Assembly: GCA_029962745.1 (NCBI GenBank)
Contig: CM057162.1
Coordinates: 17,777,619 to 17,841,618 of the forward strand
Length of the DNA: 64,000 nucleotides
From: Echinometra lucunter
Taxonomy: Eukaryota; Echinodermata; Echinoidea; Camarodonta; Echinometridae
Direction: 5' to 3'
Shown: positions 52,830 to 62,850 of the stretch, piece after piece
How positions within the stretch are numbered: position 1 is the first letter of the stretch
How the letters are laid out: every line of letters starts with the position of its first letter
The notes under the pieces: model-generated
What the model was told of the DNA's origin: nothing
What the model saw: only the letters and a program-made list of their open reading frames with translations
Databases searched by the model: none
Program-made: the position numbers and the translations under genes

Positions 52830-54600
52830 GAGTTTGATGGGGTTTTTGCTGTTGTTAATGAGGTAGATCCCAGGTTTAGTAATAACAACAGTAATATTGA
52901 ATCTGAAAATACAGAAGCAAGTAGTATTAAATGCTATAAAATCCTTAAAAAGAAAAAAAAATCTTGTGAGCACGACAATGCCTTGAATGAAATGCTAATC
53001 ATCTCCTGTTATTTTGAGATAGATGTGATGACTACCATTTTTAATGCAATACTAAAGACAGGGATTTATCCTGACAGTTGGAGGAGGAACTTGATTAAGC
53101 CAATATTGAAATCAGGGTCAGTTAATGACCCTGATAACTATAGAAGTATTTCCCTGACAAGTTGCCTTGGAAATCTTTTTGCAAGAATTCTTTACAATAG
53201 ACTTAATGGTTATACAGAAGACAACAGCATAATATGCAAAGAACAGATAGGATTTAGAAAAGGGAACCGTACCAGTGACCACGTATTATTAACACTCAAG
53301 ACAAGACACTCAAGACTCAAGACACTCAACTGACCAAGCTTTAAAAAATAATTCTCATATACACGCATCCTGTTTGGATTTTAAGAAAGCTTTCGACTCC
53401 GTAAATACGAAGCCACTTTTTCACAAACTAAAAAATATGCGATACATGGCGATTTTTAAAATATATTGCAAAACATGTATACTAGTGTTGATTTCTCTGT
53501 AAAGCTACAACAAGGAAGAGCGTCATACTTTAATACATACTGGGACTAAAACAAGGTTGCATACTTAGCCCAATAATGTTCTTATTAACGATTTAGTAGA
53601 TATATTTGGCGAGGAATCAGACCAGTAACTCTGAACTGGGATAAAATCTCTTGTTTGTTATATGCAGATGACCTCGTTGTATTATCTGAGAGACCGCATC
53701 TGGGCTTCCAACATGTTTGGAATGAATATTGTAATAAATGGGACTTGAAGGTTATCATGTATGAGACACAAGTAATGAAAACTGTTCTCGGAGTTCATAG
53801 ATCATCATCTAATAATGCTATTTTGGCCGAGTTTGGTCACTACCCTTTATATATATATATATATATATCAGCTTTAAAACAAAGTATAAGATACTGGCAT
53901 CACGTGATTACAACAAAAGACAAGAGCCTCGTAAAAAGCGCATATGATGCGTCGCAATATACCAATAACCATGATAACAGATTTAAGAATTATATGAAAA
54001 TATTCTTTAAACAAATTGGTTTCTTTCACGTGTAGGAAAATCAAGGTACTTTTTCAAAGAGAGCGCTTCTCAAAGCAATAACAAATAAACTCAATGATCT
54101 ATATGCATGTATAATCTCCTGGAAAAAAAGATCTTGATGAGAATAACCAAGAGCACTGCAATAAATTAAGAACTTATAAAGGAAAAGGAAAAATAGCTAT
54201 AAGATTGAAAACTACCTCTTTCTAGACATCGACAAAACACACATTACAAACTTTGCGAAACTAAGAATAAACAACGGTAAACTTATATAGATTAAGGTAG
54301 ATACAAAAGACTCGCAGTAAACGACAGAATATACCCCTTACGTGTGACCTCAGTAGAGGATGAATATCATTTTGTCATTAAATGCAACGCCCTACAAGAC
54401 CTTCGAACAGAATTATTCAACCAGTTAAAGGGTATGCTCCCGGATTGTTTAAGTGTGACTGATGAAAACAAATTCCACTTGATATTAGGTAGTAATGATA
54501 TGAATATATGTAAACTTTGTGTAATTGGACTTAGTATTATGTACATAGAAAGACTGAGTCAAGGCTTGAGAAAGAAATAAATGATTACATGAAAAAAATA
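52830..54600 (+). mobile_element. Second non-LTR retrotransposon, decayed, internally deleted
   Basis: Reverse transcriptase motifs are spread over three frames: ...TTIFNAILKTGIYPDSWRR, IKPILKSGSVNDPDNYRSISL and KEQIGFRKGNRTSDHVL (52983-53333); DFKKAFDSVN (about 53370, frame-shifted); LLYADDLVVLSE (about 53655). Then EYCNKWDLKV is joined directly to TVLGVHRSSSNNAILAEFGHYPL, a deletion. A (TA)n tract interrupts it near 53850. The C-terminus at 54344-54580 (SVEDEYHFVIKCNALQDLR) is typical of endonuclease/reverse-transcriptase LINEs. No catalytic product is possible. Confidence 0.8.
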
Positions 54601-54933
54601 ATAACAGTAACAAATAAATCAATAATAACTAAAGTAATAATTTCTTTCAAAACATCACACATGTACAAGAAAAGAGACAGTCTAGGAACTTACTGATTTG
54701 GTACCTGCAACTTTATTATTATTAACATCAAATGTTATTTAATACATGTATATATATAGTGCCTTAAACTGTAAAGGGACTTGGTTGTGATCACTGGGTT
54801 GGCTGCAGTGTGGACCGACAGATTGTTGGTTTAAAAAAATTAAACAAAAAAAAAAAAACATATGTTTTACATGTAATCTCTTCTAACCAACAGTTGGTCG
54901 GTTTATACAGTGGTGGCCTGCCTCGTGACTGTA

Positions 54934-54937
<4 letters not shown>

Positions 54938-54975
<38 letters not shown>
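54938..54975. repeat. (CT)n microsatellite
   Basis: About nineteen CT dinucleotides. Confidence 0.9.
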
Positions 54976-54979
<4 letters not shown>

Positions 54980-56129
54980 GTACAAATTTATCCGAATATT
55001 GTTTAAATTTTCATTGAATAGGAAATTGAAGAATGTTCCTGTTTTTGAATATCTAATTATTTGTTCCTACTTCCCGCCTGTAAGAGTTGGCAGGTATGTG
55101 ATGATTTTTCTGCTTGGATAATGTCATTATTTTGTTTTTGTCCTATATACAATATGCTCCAATCATGTTTTATTTATGTACAATTCTTTTTTGATATAAT
55201 CTGCCTTTTTTGTTATTCAATATGTTTCCGTTAAATTTTTGTTTTGTTGTGTTTCGATTTTTGATGATAATCCTTAAATGTCAGGATTTTATTTCAATAA
55301 ATTTGGATTTGAATTTGATTTTTTTTTTTTTTTTTTTTTTGGGGGGGGGGGGTGTTTTGTTGTTGTTTTTTGGGGGGCACATAACTCAATTGGAGGGGTT
55401 GCTTCGCTTCCCACTGGAAAATATTTGCTTACCTGAGAGGGCTAAGATGCAAAATGGAGGACTTTCTGACATTAAGTACCTATTTTGTGTTTCATATTTT
55501 CATAACAATGAATATTTGTGATTGCTAGTGCAATTGTTTATTTTCATTATTATTGTTTAATCTCTCCTCTATGTATTTTATATTCACGTGTTGGGTTGTG
55601 TTGCTGTTGTTGTTTGTTTTGGCTTTCATTTACTTTATTTGATGCATCTTTGTGAATTATTGTATCTACTAATATCTTGATAATAATGACTCTCTTTCTC
55701 CAAATATGAATATTCTTGCAGTATAATTGATTTAGGTAAGTGAATTTGAAATATTTCCCCTTTAACTGATATAGAAAAGCTAAATTGTTATGTGCAAATT
55801 ATGACTGAATCTGTATATGTATAAATGCATTATTAGGTCTTCGCTGCGTTTCCATTGTCGACTCTTGGCGCGAGTACAGTGCATACATAAAGGACAAACC
55901 AAACAAAGTGCAGTCCTGGAATTTGATCCATATAAAGATTTAATGAATAAACGAAGCTGGGAACGAGTTATGATTAAAGCTGTGAGTGTATGAATGCAAT
56001 TTATTCCAATATCCTTGTATAACGCTCATTTACAGCGGAAGAGGAAAAATCGAACAGCTTTACTTTCAGACACAGCTTTCTCTAATGTGGTGCGAAGGCA
56101 CTTTTATGGCGGGCCTTTCCTGTCATAAG

Positions 56130-56480
56130 TCTACAGTCATTCATTCACTCGAGGGGAGTGAGTGATTGTACGGGTTAATCATTCATTCACCCCAGTGAGT
56201 GAATGATTTACAGTTTCCTCCAATCAGAAAGGCGGGATCCCTTCGGAGATTCCGTCACTGCAGTGAATGTACATCCACTTGGATGGATGTACATCCACTA
56301 CCTTGTGGAGGAGTTAAGTGTTCGTTTTTAGCACACTGTGTGTGTTATATGAATGGTTGTCTTCTATTGACCAATCAAAATGGAGGAATACCATCACCCA
56401 CTCACTCCCTGTGAGTGGGTCTGTAACCAATCGAATGGGCGTACATCCGAAACATTGACTGTACATCCACTGGCAAGCGA
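56130..56480. repeat. Cluster of short palindromes with GTACATCCACT motif
   Basis: aatcattcattcac and gtgagtgaatgatt (56177-56210) can pair as a hairpin with one mismatch, as can cattcactc and gagtgagtg just upstream. The motif gtacatccac(t) appears at about 56270, 56288 and 56462, partly as atgtacatccacttggatgg. Possibly a palindromic MITE; the ends are not resolved. Confidence 0.5.
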
Positions 56481-57269
56481 CCGATACCCTTGGATTTTGT
56501 CACCTTTCAGAGCGGACAAGTGGGTTTTCCGTCGGTCGGGATCTCGTCTGACATCACATTGTGATTGACTGTATTCCGCAGATACCACAGTCATGATAGT
56601 CTGCTCACTATTAAAGCCTCTGCTGCATTTAAAGCAATATGATAATCTGATCACTAAGCCTTCGCTGCATAGAGCACGATTGAGGAAATGAATATTAAGT
56701 GGAAAGTTATGTGGTGGGATACATTAATGGGGTGATTTTGATGAATTCTTCACTGAATTATGAATGCGATCATGATAGTAAAATATAACACTAGTATTTA
56801 ATGGAAATGGGTGGGATATTCACTGATCCACTTTCTAAGGATTGGACCCTAAAGTGTTTCGGAAATGTACCGAGATCCCGAACGTTTTATGCCACTGTCT
56901 CTGAAAGACATTATTCGATATTAAACAACTCATATTTTTCATTCTAGAATTAGATTTAAGCTAGTTAATTATCGATATTTTATTTTCCTTTTGTAGCGAA
57001 TAATCATTATAGTCAAAACTGTGTCAACTCGCTTAAAATCCATTGACATTCAAAGCACGTGATGTGCCATTATGTATTAATGAATAAAACTTTGCACCCT
57101 CACCATGCATGCTTACCAGGAAAACCCTATCTGGTATTCCCTACGTACACACACGTAACAAGAGTCATGTAGATGGTTACATGTTAGCGTCTTGCCATGC
57201 CCTTCGCCTTTTGCTCGCGAAGAGTTTCTGACGTAGGACTGGGTCAAAGATAGGTGCAGTCTTTGATGT

Positions 57270-57797
57270 ACAATGTGAGGGCAATATGTACAAAATTACT
57301 GGTAACTGAAGAGCGAAAACATTGCGTTCAAATTTGTTTCGTATAAGTCAATGGGCTTCCAGGGATCGATGAACCCAATAATGGAATTGAACTGACACAT
57401 CTGTGCAAGAGTTATTGGATTTGCAGGAAAAGCAGACGGTGTCGTAAGTATTCTATTTCATTATGTAAGTGGTGAGTTTTATGTTTTGTTGTTGTTGTCC
57501 TAAAAATTCACAATGGCATGAGACTTGAAGGAAGTGCAGACTGTACTTTTTGTTTGTGTATGTGTGTGTTTTGTGTTGTTGTTTTTTTCAATTAGAATAG
57601 ATACATCCCTTATAGAATTGGAGGTGTTGTGGGTAATTAAGAGTGATTTTAGAGTAACCCAATCTCGCCTAGTTGCTGCATATCCTATATCGTGGTCGAG
57701 GTTCAAGTGTTATTCTTCTGTTTATATTCTTCGCCACGACAGCAGAGGAGGGTCGGTTATGCAATGATCAGTGAGGCGGAAAGTAACCGATCCCCGC
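57270..57797. repeat. Duplicated downstream flank of gene C (matches 27430-28659)
   Basis: Same block order as beside gene B, without the CR1-type insertion. Also shared is the sequence matching 28400-28659, including agaatagat.catccctta.agaattg and taaccaatct-like blocks, directly before the tail exon. Confidence 0.8.
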
Positions 57798-58337
57798 TTA
57801 GTTCTTGGATATACATTTTGTCGCCATCGAGTTGTTTACTATGCTGGTCTTCTCCTTTAATTTCGTCATTGCATCCGAGTCAAGGGAAGCGTAGACGGTA
57901 GTAGCTTCCTTCCTCTGGATTTCTGCAGATTCTGGAGGTTTGGTGAAGTCATGGGATACCTCCATGTACACTAACCCATCCTCATCCACATAATGCAAAT
58001 CCAAGGTTGTCGTTGAGGTTTCCGGAGCGTCCTTCTTTTCCTTCAGTCTTTTCATGGCATTAGTGTCAAGGGAAGCGTAAACTGTAGTTTCCCCTGGCGT
58101 GGGCATGGTGGATTTTGAAGGATTTGTACAGTCATGTGAGACCTCGATGTACACTAACCCATCCTGTTCTAATTCCTGTGAATATGTTGCCGTCGTAGAG
58201 GGCGCAGCGATGCTCCTCTTAGCACTGCGTCTTACCAACCCATCAGAGTCAAGATAAAGATGATCAAGTCGGATAGGTCGTTGAGGGTAACTGGTTTCAT
58301 GATAAGAGTCTGGGTTGATTAATCCATCGTCGTCCAT
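57798..58337 (-). CDS. Gene C last exon: cytoplasmic tail, two tyrosine modules
   Basis: Acceptor CATATTCAG, 540 nt, exactly the gene B length. [11 protein letters not shown]...ETTVYASLD and [11 protein letters not shown]...ATTVYASLD keep all four tyrosines and their spacing. Starts M-DDDGLIN where gene B has V-TDDGLIN; this Met is internal to the protein. Confidence 0.9.
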   Translation of the reverse strand: MDDDGLINPDSYHETSYPQRPIRLDHLYLDSDGLVRRSAKRSIAAPSTTATYSQELEQDGLVYIEVSHDCTNPSKSTMPTPGETTVYASLDTNAMKRLKEKKDAPETSTTTLDLHYVDEDGLVYMEVSHDFTKPPESAEIQRKEATTVYASLDSDAMTKLKEKTSIVNNSMATKCISKN

Positions 58338-61300
58338 CTGAATATGTGCAAGAAAGAAGGATGTTTTAGGCTTGGTTGTTTGGAGAAAACTGGAAAACAT
58401 GACGAACATTTGATTTGATTTGATTTATTTTTCTTCTGCATTTGAATTAACATTTTGGTAATATAATATACACAAAGGTACTTTTGGGAAAATAAACATG
58501 AATTCATAACAATCATTGTGCAAAAAAATGAATTGTCAAATTATTGTAAAATTATTGTATTAATTAAACATAAAATCATTTGCGGAAGAAGGATTGCCAT
58601 TATAAGCAATATGCTTGACAACATGGCAACCCCAAATAAATGTTATTAAATAGATAAACATGTTAAATCAGCAGAATGGATAAATGAATTGAAATCCTAA
58701 CTTAAAGGATAGTGACAATGATGATGATGATGATGATAATGATGATGATGAGGAGGAGGAGGAGGAGGAGGCGGAGGAGAATGAGGATGATAGATTTAGT
58801 GATGAAACGAATTATTACAGAGGAAAAATTAATTTATTTGCAGCAATGATTATTACCAGGTTTAAGGCTAGTTTAAGAAGAATACCCGTGGTAATGAACA
58901 TGATAATCTCCAAACTGTTTTAGGTAATTTTTCATCATGGAGATTATCCTTCCTTTGTCATGTTTGTTTTGGGGTGTTTTGTTCTTGTTATTGTTGTTGT
59001 TGTGTTTTGTTTTTTGCTTTGTTGTTGGCAAAAGGTTGGCAAAAGAAGTTGCTAAAAGGAAGAGGAAGGCAACATTTTAAGATGATATTTACCCTTGGTG
59101 TATGCATTGGTTGGTCTATAGTTCCTGACTCAGGCTGATCTGGGGAGTAAAATGTAGAAAAAGGCATTCCTTATTTAAAAATTTTGCCGATGATAGGCCT
59201 ATTTTTCGCGTCATTGAGTTAAGATTTGTTTGAGCCAAAGATTGGGTGCTATACGAAAACTGGGTTACAGAGTTGTTTGCTTCATGGCTCTAGTTGTTAA
59301 CACCCTTCAAAGCAACTGAATTTAATAAGCTACCAATTTAAAACAAGAAAGACCGGGATTTGGATACAATTCCAAGAATTCGGTTAATACTTTTTGTTTA
59401 ATAGAAAAAAAACAACTTTACGAATGAGAGCCTGTAACAATGGAGAACTTGGGGGAGATTACAGGAACTCTTACCTTTCTTTTTCTTCAAACAGCAAGAT
59501 GCACCGCAGACGCGGACAGCGACAATTAGTGATATTAAAATGACGAAAACACCCACAAAAGATCCAACGCCTACAGTAATAATGTTCTTGATATTCACAC
59601 TGGATTGCTCTAAACCTGGATTTTTTTTTAATATAATTGAAGAAAAAAGAACATCTTTGCTGTAATGGCTATCAATCTTAAATTGTGATCTGAAGCATGC
59701 ATGGGGTTTTCAGATAAATGGTGTATTCTCTGGGGCATATTTGTTTATTTGATTATCCTCTTATTGTTCAATATAAACTGCATTAAATTTTGTTTGACCT
59801 GTTGATAGAGGCCCTTTTATATCCGAATCAATTTCTGCTCGTGATTTGATCCAGGGATGTAACCTCGCATAAACAGAACTATAATAAAGTAAAGTACCTG
59901 TAATCTGGAATACTTTGATTATTATGACACAGTATTACGAACATACAAAGGAAACCATGTTATTTTTTATATAAAAAGTTCGAGGGATACCATTATTCGC
60001 ATTTCAAAAACATGAAGTGTTCAGGCTTTCGTCTATCTTTAACCATTATTCTTTAGGCCTAACTATTCAATCCCTTAAGTTATACTCTGCCATTAATCCA
60101 ATTTTCATTATAGTCTAAATTGCGGTAGTTAGTGCAAAAATTATGATTTTAACGTTATTAGATTCAAATGTTCAAATTCAAATTCAAATTCAAATTAATG
60201 TTTATTTATTTCCATCAGAAAAAAAGAAATATGACATTTGCAGAGATATAACCATCATGACATTAAGATGATTAGTATACTCACTTGAAAATGTAAAGTT
60301 AATGACTGCGCTGCTGTTACCAAGCTCTGTTTCTGCCAAACATTCATATTCTCCGTTATCAGTCTCCTGAGCAATCGGGATAATAAGCCTACTCGTAGTG
60401 AGGGTCTCTTCATTTTGGATTGACTTCTGGATAATCCAATTCTGACTTCCGTTGTCTAGTTTGGTCTTGTTATAAAACCAAATGAAGATAGAAGCTGGAG
60501 GCCTGGCATCAGCCATACAAGTGAAAGTTACCTCAACATTCCCAGTGCTGGTCCTATTTCGAACATGGGATTGAATGATTACAGGGGGATCTGCACGGTG
60601 AAGAAATGGGAAAGAGAAAGAAGGTTAGAAAGCAAAAGATAAGGTGCCACTTGAGGTCTATAATAAATGGTTTGTAAGACATGACAGTTTGTAAGACAGT
60701 AACAGGATGTTGGACAAACCACTGGCGTAGAAAAAGAATATATATTATTTTCTCCAGACTGGTGCCTGAAACTATAGGGAATAGACTGAGGACTGAAACA
60801 ATATGCAATTATTGTCAAAGCGTCTCCTTTTAACATCACTATAGCATTAAATAGGAGGATCAGCACCTGACACTTGACAAATGTTAGAATTTTTCTTTTA
60901 ACGAGATAAGTGGAGCACTAGAAGTGTCAATTCTGACAGACATGAGCACTATACAAGAACCCACTACAGTTATTGTTATTATTACTGAGTTATCGCGTTA
61001 CCTATGCTATAAATAAATTTCATATTTTTACACTTTTATCTGACATAGGTGAGTTCATGAAGGCTTAAACTTAAACTTACAGGTTATATTAAGAAATTCT
61101 GAAACATTCCTTGACCAGGTAGACTGGAGTGCCGGTTGAAGTACTTGGCAGACGATTTCTTGCCCATGATGGTCCTTTAAGGGTGTGAAAGTCAGGACAC
61201 TTTCAGCTCTGACACGACCGTCTGGACCTGATGTAAACTCAAGTTTAGAATCATTGGTGAGATTCTTAGATCCAAGATACCAGTGAATTAGTGGTGCTGG

Positions 61301-62850
61301 GTATCCATTGTTCGTGGTGCAGGTCATTGACGCAGGTGCCCTGGTACGTAGTTCACGGTCACCATTTAGTTCAGGTAGATCCGGTGGTCCTTTGGAATAA
61401 CACATTTGAAATACTGGAAATTATATTGGATACAAACATACAAGAGAAAACGCCAAAAGATACACAAGCATTTCTTCAGATTATTTTGCAAACTTTGCCG
61501 TGTGGCCGTTTTTGTTGTTGTTTTGTTCTTCTTCTTCTTCTTTACATGCAGACGAAGAAAGGATATTAGGGCGTAAAGCTTCTCTCGTGATGTATTTCTT
61601 CAGTTGTGTGCATGATTCTAAACGTTAAATGAGAGGTTCTCTTGGTAAGAAACATGATATATGTGAACATATTTACAATATCAAAATGAGATTCAATAGG
61701 TATTTCTAAAAAAAAAAAAAAAAAAATAGGTTTAAGAGAAAGTCCAGTCGACATAATCTTATCGCATACCAAAGACAAGCAATGTAACATTGATGTCACG
61801 TCGGCTGTTTCCGGCACTTGCCCAACAATGAAGCGTTTGACTGTGATGGCGCCTCTCTGGTATAATCTCAAGGGTACTCTCCGTGTCATATAAGCTACTG
61901 TTGTCAGGATTACTGGTAGTGGAAGGTGTGGTGTTAGAAAACATATCCCGAAGGCTGCTGGTCCAGGTAATGTTAGCTTCTGGTCGAGATCCAAAGCTCT
62001 TGCATGCGAAGGATGTGAGAGTTCCTAGCAAAACGGTGACATTTTGGATGCCACTTCCTTCTCGTATGAGGTTTCCTGATGATGTTGAGAACTGCAGAGA
62101 GGCTGGCGGTACTGTTTTTTATGAATTATATATTAAAATAAGCTTTTTTGTTTCTATTTGATATCATTTCACTTTTGTTGTTTATAAATCATCGCATTGA
62201 AAATAGAAAAGGTTTAATCAACTAAACACAAAAAAGTAACTCCCCCCCCCCCCTAATTCAAAATATCATAACTTTTAAACGAAGACGTTTTTTAGGAAAA
62301 TAATTTGGCAGGAGTGTTCCTACACTTATTGACTAACTTCTGTTTGAAATTGATCTGTCAAGTCATGCATGAGTGAGCAGACATTAAAGGCAAAAATGTC
62401 ACTTTTCAAAAGTCACAAGAGTCATTTGGGGGGATTTGTGATCCTATGTATTCACGTTGATTTTCTAGTTTTGCTTTTGTGTGTGTAGAAAAATGATTAA
62501 TTAATGTCTCACACAGTTCGAAAAGTACAAGAAATAAAGCAAACCTTCAACGTGAAGAAGAACTTCATTTTGGAGAACCCGTTCAAGTTCTGGATGAGAC
62601 ACTTGGCAACGAAGAATGACTTCATGATCATCCCTCGATGGTGTCACCCTAGCGGTTCGCACTGAAGAGTAGATCTTCCCTTTTAGTACATCGACCTGTT
62701 CTTCAATTGTCACCTGTACATTGTCAGGAATAAGCCATTCCAGAGTTGCCGAAGGTCTAGCCCCGTGAGCTCTGCACGTAACATCAGTCGGTTCACCCTC
62801 TATCACAGTGAGAACCTCGTCTTCACTGATAGAAGTATTGACTGGCGGAG
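57798..62850 (-). CDS. Gene C (5' end outside window): Ig receptor, close paralog of gene B
   Basis: Seven exons are in the window: 62850-62545, 62111-61770, 61389-61081, 60590-60285 (four Ig domains), 59615-59475 (transmembrane), 59139-59093 (linker), 58337-57798 (tail). They correspond one to one with gene B exons 3-9 and keep phase. The V-like and signal-peptide exons expected from gene B are not found up to 64000, so they should lie to the right; in gene B the next exon is about 1.1 kb and the signal peptide about 5.4 kb upstream. The function is inferred as for gene B. There are no stops or frameshifts in the visible exons, so the gene looks intact here. Confidence 0.85.
58338..59092 (-). 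other. Gene C intron between linker and tail
   Basis: Includes a (GAT)n to (GAG)n stretch near 58718-58790. The same intron in gene B (29200-29608) is shorter. Nothing else recognised. Confidence 0.6.
59093..59139 (-). CDS. Gene C 47-nt linker exon
   Basis: Acceptor CTCCCCAG, donor AGG/GTAAAT; encodes D-QPESGTIDQPMHTPR, one to one with gene B. Confidence 0.8.
59475..59615 (-). CDS. Gene C transmembrane exon
   Basis: 47 codons: [20 protein letters not shown] then AVRVCGASCC and LKKKK. Relative to gene B it has a 6-nt insertion adding R-V inside the helix end, which looks like a short slippage duplication. Confidence 0.85.
60285..60590 (-). CDS. Gene C Ig domain (membrane-proximal)
   Basis: Acceptor ACCGTGCAG, donor TCAA/GTGAGT, 102 codons; [34 protein letters not shown]. 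Confidence 0.9.
61081..61389 (-). CDS. Gene C Ig domain equivalent to gene B Ig4
   Basis: Acceptor TTCCAAAG, donor CCT/GTAAGT, 103 codons; [42 protein letters not shown]. Confidence 0.9.
61770..62111 (-). CDS. Gene C Ig domain equivalent to gene B Ig3
   Basis: Acceptor AAAAAACAG, donor TTTG/GTATGC, 114 codons; FACKSFGSRPEANITW and HHSQTLHCWASA. Diverged from gene B at roughly 40% of positions by eye. Confidence 0.88.
62545..62850 (-). CDS. Gene C Ig domain equivalent to gene B Ig2
   Basis: Acceptor AACTCATAG, donor GAAG/GTTTGC, 102 codons; TDVTCRAHGARPSATLEWLI and [12 protein letters not shown]. Only about half identical to the gene B domain by eye. Confidence 0.88.

Larger units (their letters stand above)
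54601..57797. other. Intergenic DNA downstream of gene C
   Basis: Contains (CT)n at 54938-54975, a poly(T)-poly(G) junction near 55320-55352, palindromic sequence (56130-56480) and the duplicated flank shared with gene B (57270-57797). No gene is recognised. Confidence 0.6.

Noticed and set aside
22358..56654. CRISPR arrays, bacterial operons, riboswitches or replication origins
   Set aside because: No regular repeat-spacer pattern or prokaryotic gene organisation is present; splice sites, SINEs and LINEs show a eukaryotic genome.
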